NCBI RefSeq assembly: GCF_039724765.1
Contig: NZ_CP155729.1
Location: 1,178,001 to 1,242,000, forward strand
Reading direction: 5' to 3'
Origin: Sagittula stellata E-37
Lineage (GTDB): Bacteria; Pseudomonadota; Alphaproteobacteria; Rhodobacterales; Rhodobacteraceae
Length of the DNA stretch: 64,000 bases
Shown here: positions 1 to 8,381 of the stretch, piece after piece
Position numbering within the stretch: position 1 is the stretch's first letter
Layout: every line of letters begins with the position of its first letter
The notes under the pieces: generated by a model
Seen by the model: only the letters and a program-made list of their open reading frames with translations
Databases searched by the model: none
Told to the model about the DNA's origin: nothing
Program-made: the position numbers and the translations under genes

Positions 1-1
1 C

Positions 2-199
2 GTCGACTATCCGAACCTCTGGGCCTACACGCGTGAGCTGTTCCAGTGGCCGGGGGTGTCGGACACGGTGTTCATGGACCATATCTCGCGGCATTATCAC
101 TACAGCCACGACACGGTGAACCCGCACCGGATCATCCCGACAGGGCCGCGTCTGGACTTCGGCGCGCCGCACGGGCGGGGTCATCTCGCCGCCGCCTGA
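2..199 (+). CDS. Glutathionyl-hydroquinone reductase, C-terminal fragment
   Basis: This is the last 65 codons of a gene that enters from the left edge; it stops at TGA 197-199. The visible peptide has the block DYPNLWAYTRELFQWPGV followed by a His-rich stretch and NPHRIIPTGP, which is typical of the C-terminus of the omega-like glutathione transferases of the YqjG/ECM4 type. These cytosolic enzymes reduce glutathionyl-hydroquinones to free hydroquinones and keep quinones usable. The catalytic Cys lies in the missing N-terminal part. The assignment rests only on this tail. The next gene is on the opposite strand 6 bp away, so the two converge. Confidence 0.75.
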   Translation, partial: VDYPNLWAYTRELFQWPGVSDTVFMDHISRHYHYSHDTVNPHRIIPTGPRLDFGAPHGRGHLAAA

Positions 200-205
200 G
201 CGCCG

Positions 206-571
206 TCAGGCGCGCACGGCCGTGTAGTGTTCGACCATGTCGGCGATGTCCTTGGCGGGCGTGCCGCTGTGCAGGTAGGCGCAAGTGTTGGGGCAGATGC
301 TGAACAACAACCCGTCCGAAAAGAAGCGCGACGCGGTAACGAAGATTACCCGCGCCTTGGGATCACGGTAGGCGGCCAGGTCGGAGACGGTCAGCGCCGC
401 GCCGCCCGCGCACTCGATGTCGAGCAGGAGAACGTCGAACCGGCTGCCCTCCAGCGCGGCGACGGCGCTTTCCAGCCCCGTGGCGCAGGTCACTGCCGCG
501 CCTCGGCGTTCAATGTGGCGTGACCAGAGCAGGGCGAGCTCTGCGTTGTCTTCCAGAATGAGGACGTTCAT
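206..571 (-). CDS. Single-domain response regulator (receiver only)
   Basis: A 121-residue protein made of one CheY-like receiver domain without an output domain. The acidic pocket (Glu7, Asp8), the phospho-acceptor Asp51 in LLLDIE and the switch Thr79 in IFVTA are present. The conserved Lys that normally sits in a Y-L-x-K-P motif is missing: residues 99-104 read YLHSGT. Such proteins act in the cytosol as phosphate-flow or docking partners. Loss of the Lys could weaken the phosphorylation-induced switch, or mark a divergent receiver subfamily. No histidine kinase lies nearby. The gene is divergent from the lytic transglycosylase, with 178 bp between the two start codons. Confidence 0.8.
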   Translation of the reverse strand: MNVLILEDNAELALLWSRHIERRGAAVTCATGLESAVAALEGSRFDVLLLDIECAGGAALTVSDLAAYRDPKARVIFVTASRFFSDGLLFSICPNTCAYLHSGTPAKDIADMVEHYTAVRA

Positions 572-749
572 CCATATCTCCGGGATCAGGCGACCGGTTC
601 GGCCCTTTCAGTATGCGTTCACAAAGGTGAAGATCAGGTTAATGTTTTGAGATTTCGCTGCGTTGCGGCGTGAATTGCGCGGGTGCAGCGTGCTTGCTCA
701 TGGCGGTCCAGTTGATAATCTGCCGCGAAACGCACGCTCGGGAGGCTTC

Positions 750-1937
750 ATGCGACGCAACACCCTTCTTGGTCTGGTCCTTGCGGCCACGGCCCTGTCC
801 GGCCCGGTTTCTGCACAGGACGTGCCCTGCGGTGGCAGCTTTTCGTCCTTCGTACAGGGGCTGAAGGATCAGGCGGTGGCCGAGGGGCACGACCCCGCGA
901 CCGTCAACCGGTTCTTTTCCGGCATCTCGCAAAGCCAGTCGGTGCTGAAAGCGGACCGCCGGCAGGGGATCTTTCAGGATCCGTTCATCACGTTTTCGAG
1001 AAAGCTGATCTCTCAGAACCGTCTGGACACCGGCCTGCGGAAAGCGCGTGAATGGTCCGGTGTCTTTGACCGTATACAAAGTGAATACGGCATCTCGCCA
1101 GGTGTGCTGCTGGCCTTCTGGGCGTTCGAGACGGACTATGGCGGCTATCAGGGCGACTTCAACACCGCCAATGCGCTGGTGACTCTGGCGCACGATTGCC
1201 GCCGCCCCGAGATATTCCGGCCGCAGGTTTTCTCGGCGCTGACGCTGTTTGAGCACGGCGACTTCGACCCGGCGACCACCACCGGTGCGTGGGCCGGAGA
1301 AATCGGTATGGTCCAGATGCTGCCGAAGGACATTCTCGAAAACGGGGTGGACGGCGACGGCGACGGGCATGTGTCGCTCAAGACCTCTCCGCCGGATGCG
1401 CTGCTGTCCGGGGCAAAGATGCTGTCGCACCTCGGCTGGCGCCCGAATGAGCCTTGGCTGCAGGAGGTGACGCTGCCGGAGGACCTCGACTGGTACGAGA
1501 CCGGCCTTCAGACCACCAAGACCGTGGCCGAGTGGGAACAACTGGGCGTCCGGGCGCGCAGCGGGCAACTGGACGACGGACGGCTTGAGGCGTCGATCAT
1601 CGTGCCGCAGGGCCGCAAGGGACCGGCCTTCATCGCCTACCCGAACTTCCGCGTCTATTTCGAATGGAACCAGAGCTTTACGTATGTTCTGACGGCGGCC
1701 TACTTCGGCACCCGGCTGATGGGTGCGGCGCCCTACGACGCGGGCAACCCGGAGCAGGGACTGTCCGGCGACCAGATGAAGCTGCTGCAGCGCAAGCTGG
1801 CCGAACGGGGGTATGACGTGGGCGAGATCGACGGCATCCTTGGGAGCGGCACGCGCAACGCGGTGCGGGACGTGCAGAAGGAGCTGGGCCTGCCCGCCGA
1901 CGCATGGCCGACCGCAGCGCTCCTGAACCGGCTGTGA
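750..1937 (+). CDS. Lytic murein transglycosylase, MltB-like, with C-terminal peptidoglycan-binding domain
   Basis: A 395-residue periplasmic enzyme that would cleave the glycan strand of peptidoglycan with 1,6-anhydro product formation. I chose the ATG at 750, which has GGAGG at 740-744 and gives a clean signal peptide ending near SAQ; an upstream in-frame start at 663 would add 29 residues ahead of the signal peptide. The catalytic Glu127 sits in AFWAFETDYG, the hallmark of the MltB/SLT_2 family. Residues from about 335 to the end form a peptidoglycan-binding module (QRKLAERGYDVG, DGILGSGTRNAV). The enzyme lacks a lipobox, so it is probably soluble in the periplasm. Confidence 0.88.
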   Translation: MRRNTLLGLVLAATALSGPVSAQDVPCGGSFSSFVQGLKDQAVAEGHDPATVNRFFSGISQSQSVLKADRRQGIFQDPFITFSRKLISQNRLDTGLRKAREWSGVFDRIQSEYGISPGVLLAFWAFETDYGGYQGDFNTANALVTLAHDCRRPEIFRPQVFSALTLFEHGDFDPATTTGAWAGEIGMVQMLPKDILENGVDGDGDGHVSLKTSPPDALLSGAKMLSHLGWRPNEPWLQEVTLPEDLDWYETGLQTTKTVAEWEQLGVRARSGQLDDGRLEASIIVPQGRKGPAFIAYPNFRVYFEWNQSFTYVLTAAYFGTRLMGAAPYDAGNPEQGLSGDQMKLLQRKLAERGYDVGEIDGILGSGTRNAVRDVQKELGLPADAWPTAALLNRL

Positions 1938-2136
1938 CACCTTCAGCGTGCGCCGATGGGCCGGGGTCCGATCCGGCACGGCGCGCGCTTTTCGTTGCGC
2001 AGTTGATCGGAGGTCCGGGAACTGCCGCGATGCGCAGACGTTGGTCGGACATGATACAGTACTTCATCCGAACCCTGTTTCGCGGCTCCATCGTGGAGGA
2101 CCGCGCCCTGCGGCGGGACCGCACCGTGGGGACCAC

Positions 2137-2529
2137 ATGATCGCGCGCACCCTGCCCATGACGTTGCTGCTGCCGGTGCTGGCCGCGTGCCTGCCGCAGG
2201 ATACACCGCAGCCTGACAGCATCCCGCCCGCGTTTCAGGGCCGCTGGGGCATCAACCCGGCGGATTGCGACCCGACCCGGGCAGACGCCAAGGGGTTGCT
2301 CGGGATCGACGCCACCGTGCTCACCTTCTACGAAAGCCGCCACAGTCTGGAACGGGTGAAAGAGGCCGGGCCGGATCACCTGCGGGCCACCTTTGCCGCA
2401 AACGGCGAGGGTCAGGCCTGGGACTCGGAGTTCCTCTTCGATCTGCAGGGCGACGGTCAGACCCTTGTCCGCCGGGATGTGGAGGGCGCAATCGTCTCCG
2501 ACCCCCTTGTGTACAGCAGGTGTACCTGA
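2137..2529 (+). CDS. Small lipoprotein of unknown function
   Basis: A 130-residue protein with a short hydrophobic signal sequence and a lipobox LAAC at residues 15-18, so it should be lipidated and held in a periplasm-facing membrane. The mature part is acidic and hydrophilic, and has two further Cys, one in NPADCDPT and one near the C-terminus (YSRCT), that could pair. I recognise no family. The ATG at 2137 was chosen because the signal peptide begins there; in-frame codons upstream read as an arginine-rich non-protein stretch. It ends one base before the start of the cupin gene, so the two are likely cotranscribed. Confidence 0.6.
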   Translation: MIARTLPMTLLLPVLAACLPQDTPQPDSIPPAFQGRWGINPADCDPTRADAKGLLGIDATVLTFYESRHSLERVKEAGPDHLRATFAANGEGQAWDSEFLFDLQGDGQTLVRRDVEGAIVSDPLVYSRCT

Positions 2530-2530
2530 G

Positions 2531-3043
2531 ATGGCGGAACCGGTCATAACCCGTATCGCCTTGCCCCCGACGCGCGACATTCCGAACAACCCCGACCTGC
2601 CGGTGGTGGTCTATGGCGGTGCCTTCGAAAGCGAGGGGCCGGAAGCGACCTGCGCCCTGCTGCAAGCGAACGGCTGGACGGGGACATGGGTCTACACCGT
2701 CTTTCCCTACCACCACTTCCACCCCGACGCGCATGAAGCCCTGGCCGTGGCAAGCGGCACTGCCCGGCTGCAACTGGGCGGCCCCGGGGGGCGCACGGTC
2801 TCGGTGCAGGCCGGGGACGCGCTGGTCCTGCCCGCCGGCACCGGCCATTGCCGGGTCGCGCAGTCGGAGGACTTCCGTCTCTGCGGCGCCTACCCGCCGG
2901 GGCAGGAGGGCTACAGCACCCGTCGCACCGGCGAGATGCAGGCAGGCGACCGGGCCAGCATCGCGGCGGTGCCCTTGCCGGAGACCGACCCGATCCTCGG
3001 CAGAACCGGGCCGCTGCGCGGGATCTGGCGCAACGTTTTCTGA
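2531..3043 (+). CDS. Cupin-domain protein (YjlB-like)
   Basis: A 170-residue single-cupin protein. The metal-site motif appears as YHHFHPDAHEALAVASG (His, His and Glu positions of cupin motif 1), and motif 2 as DALVLPAGTGHCRV. This matches the YjlB-like group of uncharacterised cytosolic cupins. The substrate is unknown. The ATG follows the lipoprotein stop by one base, suggesting translational coupling. The gene converges on adenine deaminase. Confidence 0.78.
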   Translation: MAEPVITRIALPPTRDIPNNPDLPVVVYGGAFESEGPEATCALLQANGWTGTWVYTVFPYHHFHPDAHEALAVASGTARLQLGGPGGRTVSVQAGDALVLPAGTGHCRVAQSEDFRLCGAYPPGQEGYSTRRTGEMQAGDRASIAAVPLPETDPILGRTGPLRGIWRNVF

Positions 3044-3055
3044 AGTGCGACGGCC

Positions 3056-3079
3056 CGTAGGGCGGGGCTATGCGCCGCC
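3056..3079. repeat. Short intergenic repeat, copy 1 (GTAGGGCGGGGC type)
   Basis: The 24 bases CGTAGGGCGGGGCTATGCGC plus CGCC are repeated with one difference at 45638-45661. Both copies lie outside genes. The word is partly self-complementary (GGCGGGGC and GCGCCGCC). Confidence 0.6.
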
Positions 3080-3105
3080 TTCCCACGATGCGCACGGGCG
3101 CGCGC

Positions 3106-4800
3106 TCAGGAAATGATCTCGAACTTTGTCACGTCGACCATGCCACGGTCGGTGATCTTCAGCGCCGGGATCACCGGCAGTGCGAGGAAAGCCAGCTGCA
3201 GGAAAGGCTCCTCCAGCGTCACGCCCAGCGATGTCGCCGCCGCACGAAGCGACTCCAGCGAGTCCCGCACCGCCTCGAACGGCTCCAGCGACATGAGACC
3301 TGCCACCGGCAGTGCCAGTTCGGCCAGCACCGCGCCGTCCCGCACCACGACAAAACCGCCCTCGATCTCGCCCAGCCGGTTCGCGGCCACGGCCATGTCC
3401 TCGTATGAGACGCCGACGCAGGCGATGTTGTGATGGTCGTGACAGACGGTCGAGGCGATGGCGCCCGCTTTCAGACCGAATCCCCTGACGAAACCGGTGG
3501 CGATGTTGCCGTTCTTGCCATGCCGCTCCACCACCGCGATCCGCACAAGGTCGCGTGCGGTGTCCGGTGCCTTGTCGCCGTCGGCGATGGCAATGTCCTC
3601 GTGCAGGTGATCGGTGAGGATCTGGCCCTCGCGGATGCCGATCACGTCGGTCTCCACCTTGTTGCCGCGATGGCGGAAGTCGGCGGCACGGACCACCGGC
3701 GCCTTGACCGACGCGCGACCGACCGGTTCGATCCCCTGCCGCGCGGCAAAGGCCGCCTCTGACAGAACCACGCCGCCCGCCATGACCATGCGCGCATCGC
3801 AGGCTTCGAGCGAACCCACCGCCACGATGTCCGCGCGCTTGCCCGGCGCGATCATGCCCCGGTCCTTCAGGCCGAACGCCTCGGCGGCCGAAAGCGTCGC
3901 CGCCCGGTAGGCCGCCAGCGGCGGCGTCCCCAACCGGATCAGCTCGCGGATCATGTAGTCGAGATGCCCGTGCTCGCCGATGTCCAGCGGATTGCGGTCG
4001 TCGGTGCACAGACACATGTAGGGCGCGGTCCGTTCGTCGAGCAGAGGCTGCAAGGCGTGCAGGTCCTTCGAGACGGACCCCTCGCGGATCAGGACCCGCA
4101 TCCCCTTGCGCAGCTTCTCCAGCGCCTCGGGGGCCGAGGTCGCCTCGTGCTCCGTCCGGATACCCGCCGCGACATAGGCGTTCAGGTCGCGCCCGGACAG
4201 CAGCGGACAATGGCCGTCGATGTGGCCGCCATCGAAAAGCGCGAGCTTCTCCATGCAGCCGGGATCGCGGTGGATCACGCCGGGATAGTTCATGAACTCC
4301 GCCAGACCCAGCCCGCTCTCGTGGCCCATCAGCGGGCGCAACGCCTGAGCGTCAAGCTCTGCCCCGGCGGTTTCCATGTGGGTCGACGGCACGCAGGAGG
4401 ACAGTTGCACGCGGATGTCCATCAGGGTGTGCCGGGACGCGTCCTGGAAATACCGGATGCCCGCCGCGCCGATGACATTGGCAATCTCATGCGGGTCGCA
4501 GATCGCGGTTGTGACGCCGCGCGGGCCGACACACCGGTCGAATTCGAAAGGCGTGACCAGCGAGGACTCGATATGCAGGTGCGTGTCGATGAAGCCGGGC
4601 ACGAGGATCGCCCCACCGACATCGATCACCTCCCGCCCGTCGTAGCTGTCGAGCGTACCGACAATCCGGTCACCGCAGATCGCCACGTCGCCCTCGAGCA
4701 ACGCGTCGGTGACGAGATCCAGCATCCGCCCGCCGCGCAGCACGATGTCCGCCGCCTCATCGCCGCGTCCCTGCGCAATCCTGTCTTCAAGAGTACCCAT
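3106..4800 (-). CDS. ade: Adenine deaminase
   Basis: A 564-residue cytosolic amidohydrolase that converts adenine to hypoxanthine and ammonia in purine salvage. The metal-binding motif [13 protein letters not shown] is at residues 68-80 (His74, His76). Other conserved blocks are CDPHEIANV, the GHCP segment (DGHCPLLSG), TDDRNPLDI, and the C-terminal [15 protein letters not shown] with CHDHHNI, which is specific to adenine deaminases rather than generic amidohydrolases. The length is close to the roughly 580 residues of E. coli and Bacillus homologues. Start ATG is at 4798-4800 (reverse strand); longer in-frame starts run through the intergenic repeat and read as non-protein. Confidence 0.92.
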   Translation of the reverse strand: MGTLEDRIAQGRGDEAADIVLRGGRMLDLVTDALLEGDVAICGDRIVGTLDSYDGREVIDVGGAILVPGFIDTHLHIESSLVTPFEFDRCVGPRGVTTAICDPHEIANVIGAAGIRYFQDASRHTLMDIRVQLSSCVPSTHMETAGAELDAQALRPLMGHESGLGLAEFMNYPGVIHRDPGCMEKLALFDGGHIDGHCPLLSGRDLNAYVAAGIRTEHEATSAPEALEKLRKGMRVLIREGSVSKDLHALQPLLDERTAPYMCLCTDDRNPLDIGEHGHLDYMIRELIRLGTPPLAAYRAATLSAAEAFGLKDRGMIAPGKRADIVAVGSLEACDARMVMAGGVVLSEAAFAARQGIEPVGRASVKAPVVRAADFRHRGNKVETDVIGIREGQILTDHLHEDIAIADGDKAPDTARDLVRIAVVERHGKNGNIATGFVRGFGLKAGAIASTVCHDHHNIACVGVSYEDMAVAANRLGEIEGGFVVVRDGAVLAELALPVAGLMSLEPFEAVRDSLESLRAAATSLGVTLEEPFLQLAFLALPVIPALKITDRGMVDVTKFEIIS

Positions 4801-4922
4801 GTCCACCGTCTCCTGCCTGACTCGCGCCCACGGTACACGACACGCCACAGGGGAAAAGGGCAACGCACACCTCGAAGCCCGGCGCACGCTATCTTCGACA
4901 GCGCGGCCGGCCTCCGACAGAC

Positions 4923-5056
4923 GCGCCCTCCGGGCGCGGAAGGGGCTCTGCCCCTCGGCCTGTGGCCTCACCCCGAGGTATTTGAACCAAGATGAAGGTA
5001 CTGGAGACGCGGGCGCTTCATCTTGGCTGAAATACCTCGGTGGGGGCAGAGCCCCC
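4923..5056. repeat. Dispersed palindromic intergenic repeat, paired copy A
   Basis: The 376-bp gap 4801-5176 holds no gene. Its centre is a large inverted repeat: a 24-nt arm at 4974-4997 (with GAGGTATTT and CCAAGATGAAG) pairs with 5016-5039 (CTTCATCTTGG, AAATACCTCG) with 3 mismatches and an 18-nt loop. Each arm is flanked by GC-rich self-complementary blocks, GGGGCTCTGCCCC on the left and GGGGGCAGAGCCCCC on the right. The same words recur at 8317-8365, 23169-23250, 28947-28987 and 45420-45582. Confidence 0.8.
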
Positions 5057-5176
5057 AACCGGTCGCCTCGCGACAGCGAGGCGAAACCTTTGCTCCCCTT
5101 CCAGTCAGTTGTCAAAGCGTGCAAGACCCTGCGCCACCTGCATGCAGGCGAGGCGGTTTCGGAGAAGGTACAAGCC

Positions 5177-5782
5177 CTAGCGGATCAGCGACTTGATGCC
5201 TGCGGCGTGCGCAGGCGTCGCGGCGAGCGTGTCGGTGGCGAGGTCGCGGGCGGCGGCGAGCGGATCGCCGTCCACGATGCGGTCGACCAGGCCCCATGTG
5301 AGCGCTTCTTCGACCGATGCCTTCGTACCGCCCATCAGGATCAGCTTCGCCCGGCTGGGGCCTGCGAGTGCCGCGAGACGGGCGGGGTCGGAAGGTTGCG
5401 GCAGGAAGCCGAGTTTCATCACCGGGTAGAATATCTTGGCGCCCGGTACGGAAATACGCAGGTCGCAGGCAAGGAACATACCCATCGCGCCGCCCGCTAC
5501 AGTGCCGTTCAGAGCACAGATCGTCAGGCCGCGGTGTCGGGCCAGCGCGCCGGAGAGCCTTTCCCAGAGCGGCGACACCGCCAGTCCGGCCTTCGCGGCG
5601 TCGAGGTCCGCGCCGGCGGAGAATACCTTGCCGGCGCCGGTCAGGACGAGGACACGGGCGTCGCTGGCGTCCTCCGCGATCCGGGTCAGGCGTTCCAGCA
5701 TGTCTTCGGTCAGGGAATTCGCTTTTTCCGGGCGGTCGATGGTGACGATCCAGAGACCGCCCTCCCTGTCCAGCCGGATCAC
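5177..5782 (-). CDS. Enoyl-CoA hydratase/isomerase family (crotonase) protein, short and lacking both catalytic Glu
   Basis: A 201-residue crotonase-fold protein. The oxyanion-hole region [11 protein letters not shown] and the LACDLRI segment place it in the family. However, the two Glu residues used by true hydratases are absent: the usual GGGxE position reads GGAMGM, and the PE-x-x-LG position reads YPVMKLGF. It is also about 50 residues shorter than typical crotonases, the C-terminal helices being trimmed. It may be an isomerase- or hydrolase-type member, or a binding protein. The start is a GTG at 5782 overlapping the stop of the upstream SDR by 4 bp (GTGA), so the two are coupled. Confidence 0.75.
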   Translation of the reverse strand: MIRLDREGGLWIVTIDRPEKANSLTEDMLERLTRIAEDASDARVLVLTGAGKVFSAGADLDAAKAGLAVSPLWERLSGALARHRGLTICALNGTVAGGAMGMFLACDLRISVPGAKIFYPVMKLGFLPQPSDPARLAALAGPSRAKLILMGGTKASVEEALTWGLVDRIVDGDPLAAARDLATDTLAATPAHAAGIKSLIR

Positions 5783-6543
5783 GCGACGCCGACCCTTGTG
5801 CGTATGTCCGGGTCGCGCAGCGAGATCTCGTCTCCGAGAAAGTCGTCGGCGTGGTCGGAGCACATCCAGAGCAAGGTCCTGGCCACCCACTCCGGCGGAA
5901 TGTGGTCGTCCCAGGAGAGTTGGCTGACGGGGTTGATGCCGGACGCCTTGATATCGCGCTGCATCTGCGTCGCCACCGTGCCCGGTGAGAGCGAGATGGC
6001 GCGGACGCCTTGTGCGCCGTATTCCTTGTGGGCCATCTTTGTCAGCATCAGCGCGCCGGCCTTCGAGGCGCAGTAGTGCGACCACGCCTCCACCGGTCCG
6101 TGTGCCGCGCCGGAGCCGATCGTCAGGATCGAGCCGCCGCCCTGGGCCAGCATAACCGGCAGGGCCGCGCGCATGCCGTGAAAGACGCCCTTCAGGTTGA
6201 TGTCGATGACCTGTCCCCAGGCGTCCGGGTCGGCGTCCGCCATGTGGGCGATCGGTTCGATCACGCCTGCGTTGTTGACGAGGATGTCCAGCCGCCCGTG
6301 TGCCGTCAGGCAGTTGGCGACCGCCTGCTCCATCTCCCAGTAGCGCGAAATGTCGCAGGGCACCGCCACGGCCTGCGGGCCGATTTCACCGGCAAGGTCG
6401 GCCACCGCCTCGGCACTGCGCGCGACGAGTGCGACCCTGGCGCCTGCCGCCGCGAAGGCGCGGGCGGTGTCCGCGCCGATGCCGCGGCTTGCCCCGGTGA
6501 TCAGCGCCACCTTGCCTGCGAGCTCTTTGCCTGTCTGATCCAT
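5779..6543 (-). CDS. Short-chain dehydrogenase/reductase
   Basis: A 254-residue NAD(P)-dependent oxidoreductase of the classical SDR type. It has the cofactor motif TGASRGIG near residues 17-24, NNAG in the central strand, the active Ser in TIGSGAA and the catalytic YCASK. The C-terminus (WMCSDHADDFLGDEISLRD) differs from FabG enzymes. The substrate is unknown; coupling to the crotonase-like gene suggests an acyl-CoA or short-chain acid substrate. Start ATG at 6541-6543 gives the usual short N-terminus ahead of the first beta strand. Confidence 0.85.
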   Translation of the reverse strand: MDQTGKELAGKVALITGASRGIGADTARAFAAAGARVALVARSAEAVADLAGEIGPQAVAVPCDISRYWEMEQAVANCLTAHGRLDILVNNAGVIEPIAHMADADPDAWGQVIDINLKGVFHGMRAALPVMLAQGGGSILTIGSGAAHGPVEAWSHYCASKAGALMLTKMAHKEYGAQGVRAISLSPGTVATQMQRDIKASGINPVSQLSWDDHIPPEWVARTLLWMCSDHADDFLGDEISLRDPDIRTRVGVA

Positions 6544-6672
6544 ACCTTGCCCCCGGCTGTGGTTTCCCGGCAAACTGGTAAAGCCTGAAAGGTAGGGAAT
6601 CCAGCCCCTTGACCTGACCGGCCCCGGTGCTCGATTCTGGAGCACAACGAGAGTCTCTCAGAAAGGTATATC

Positions 6673-8196
6673 ATGAAACGCTTTGCCACTGCCTCTGCCC
6701 TGGCGCTCGTGTTGAGCGGACCGGCCTACGCGGACATTACGCCGCAACAGGCCTGGGACAGCTTCGAAGCCTACATGGCCGGTTTCGGCTACAAGGTGTC
6801 CGCCACCGAGACCGGTGGCGGCGACACGCTGACCGTCTCCGCGATCACCATGACCATTCCGGTCCCCGAGGAAGACGCCAGTGTCGTGGTGACCATGCCC
6901 GACATGACCTACACATCGGCAGGGGACGGATCTGTCGACGTGTCGATGCCGGAGCGTTCGCAGGTCGTCGTCACCTTCTCTGAAAACGGCGAGGAACAGG
7001 ACGGCAGGATCAAGCTGGGCATGACCCATTCCGGCATGGCCATGAACATCTCGGGCGACGAGAACGACATGCACTACACGTACAGTGCGGACAGCCTTGG
7101 CGTGACGCTGGACGAGATCGAGAGCCCGGATGAGGTCCTGCCGCCGGACGTGCTGAAAGCCACTGTCTCCATGGGGCCGATGGCGGGCACTGCGGATGTC
7201 TCGAAGGGAACGGACAGGCAGACGATCAGCCAGGAGGTCACGTATGGCGACATCGCCTACGACTTCGCCTTCAAGGATCCCGAGAACGCGAAGTCCTCGG
7301 GCATGCTGAAGGGCACCCTGCGCGGGCTGGCGGCCGCGGGCGAGACGACCGTACCGCTGGAGCTGGACTACGAGGATCCGGCGGCGATGTTCGCCGCGGG
7401 TTTCGCGGTGGATGCGACCATGGCGCACAAGGGCGGCACGACGGAATTCAACTTCGTCGACGGCTCCGACACGGTGTCCGGCACGCTTTCGTCGGAAGCG
7501 GGCGAGCTGGGCATGTCGATGTCGCAGGCCGCGATGACCTATGCGCTGTCGGCGACCGGCCAGACGGTGTCGATGACCGTGCCGGATATGCCGTTCCCGA
7601 TCGATGCGCGGTTCGGCGAGGCGGGTTTCTCGATCGAGGTGCCGCTGGAGAAGTCGGAGACACCGAAGCCTGCCGGGCTGTCGATCCTGCTGGCGGATTT
7701 CACCATGGCGGACATGCTGTGGAACATCTTCGATCCGGGCCAGACGCTGCCGCGCGATCCGGCGACCATCGGTGCCAACGTCGAGGCCGAGGTGACGCCC
7801 TTCGTGTCGCTGCTCGACCCCGACGCGATCGAGGCGGTCGAGAGCCAGGGCGGCGTGCCGGGTGAGCTGAACGCCCTGACCCTGTCCGACCTGGTGATTC
7901 GCGCCGTCGGAGCGGAATTGCTCGGTGCGGGGTCCTTCACCTTCGACAACACCGACCTGGAGACCTTCGACGGCATGCCGCGCCCCGAGGGCGAGGTGAA
8001 CCTGCAGGTGTCGGGCCTGAACGGGCTGATCGACAAGCTGATCGCCATGGGGCTGGTGCAGGAGCAGGACGCGATGGGTGCGCGGATGATGCTGGGCATG
8101 TTCACCGTGCCGGGCGCCGAACCGGACACCGCGTCCTCGACCATCGAGTTCAACGCTCAGGGTCAGATCCTGGCGAACGGCCAGCGGATCAAGTGA
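6673..8196 (+). CDS. DUF2125-type periplasmic protein
   Basis: A 507-residue secreted protein with a clear signal peptide (cleavage near AYA-DITPQ, residues 19-23). The mature chain is acidic, rich in repeated MTVP/VTMPDM-type beta strands, and begins with the TPQQAWDSFEAYM segment typical of the alphaproteobacterial DUF2125 family. The function of the family is unknown to me. An AAGG-type ribosome site precedes the ATG. It is monocistronic and followed by a strong terminator. Confidence 0.78.
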   Translation: MKRFATASALALVLSGPAYADITPQQAWDSFEAYMAGFGYKVSATETGGGDTLTVSAITMTIPVPEEDASVVVTMPDMTYTSAGDGSVDVSMPERSQVVVTFSENGEEQDGRIKLGMTHSGMAMNISGDENDMHYTYSADSLGVTLDEIESPDEVLPPDVLKATVSMGPMAGTADVSKGTDRQTISQEVTYGDIAYDFAFKDPENAKSSGMLKGTLRGLAAAGETTVPLELDYEDPAAMFAAGFAVDATMAHKGGTTEFNFVDGSDTVSGTLSSEAGELGMSMSQAAMTYALSATGQTVSMTVPDMPFPIDARFGEAGFSIEVPLEKSETPKPAGLSILLADFTMADMLWNIFDPGQTLPRDPATIGANVEAEVTPFVSLLDPDAIEAVESQGGVPGELNALTLSDLVIRAVGAELLGAGSFTFDNTDLETFDGMPRPEGEVNLQVSGLNGLIDKLIAMGLVQEQDAMGARMMLGMFTVPGAEPDTASSTIEFNAQGQILANGQRIK

Positions 8197-8214
8197 TCTT
8201 TTGACGACGTTCGG

Positions 8215-8246
8215 AAAGGGCGGGGCCGGGACCCCGCCCTTTTTCG
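8215..8246 (+). terminator. Intrinsic terminator after the DUF2125 gene
   Basis: A GC-rich stem AAAGGGCGGGG pairs with CCCCGCCCTTT around a short loop, followed by a T run at 8241-8245. It starts 18 bp after the stop codon. Confidence 0.9.
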
Positions 8247-8316
8247 TTTGCGGTTGCGAAACGGGCGCGCGTGCCGCGCGTCAGGATGAGGTCACGCCTT
8301 GCGGCGCGACCCGGTG

Positions 8317-8365
8317 AAGGGGCGCTGCCCCTCGGCCTGCGGCCTCACCCCGGAGTATTTTCCAG
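8317..8365. repeat. Dispersed intergenic repeat, single copy B
   Basis: Carries GGGGCGCTGCCCCTCGGCCT, GGCCTCACCCC and GAGTATTTT in the same order as the left half of copy A (4923-4985). The partner arm with CTTCATCTTGG is missing, so this is a half or truncated copy. Confidence 0.7.
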
Positions 8366-8381
8366 CAGAGAAGCCCGGGGG

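Noticed and set aside
6605..6650. Promoter TTGACC followed by GATTCT upstream of the DUF2125 gene
   Set aside because: The -10 is poor and the spacing is ambiguous, so it was not listed as a feature.
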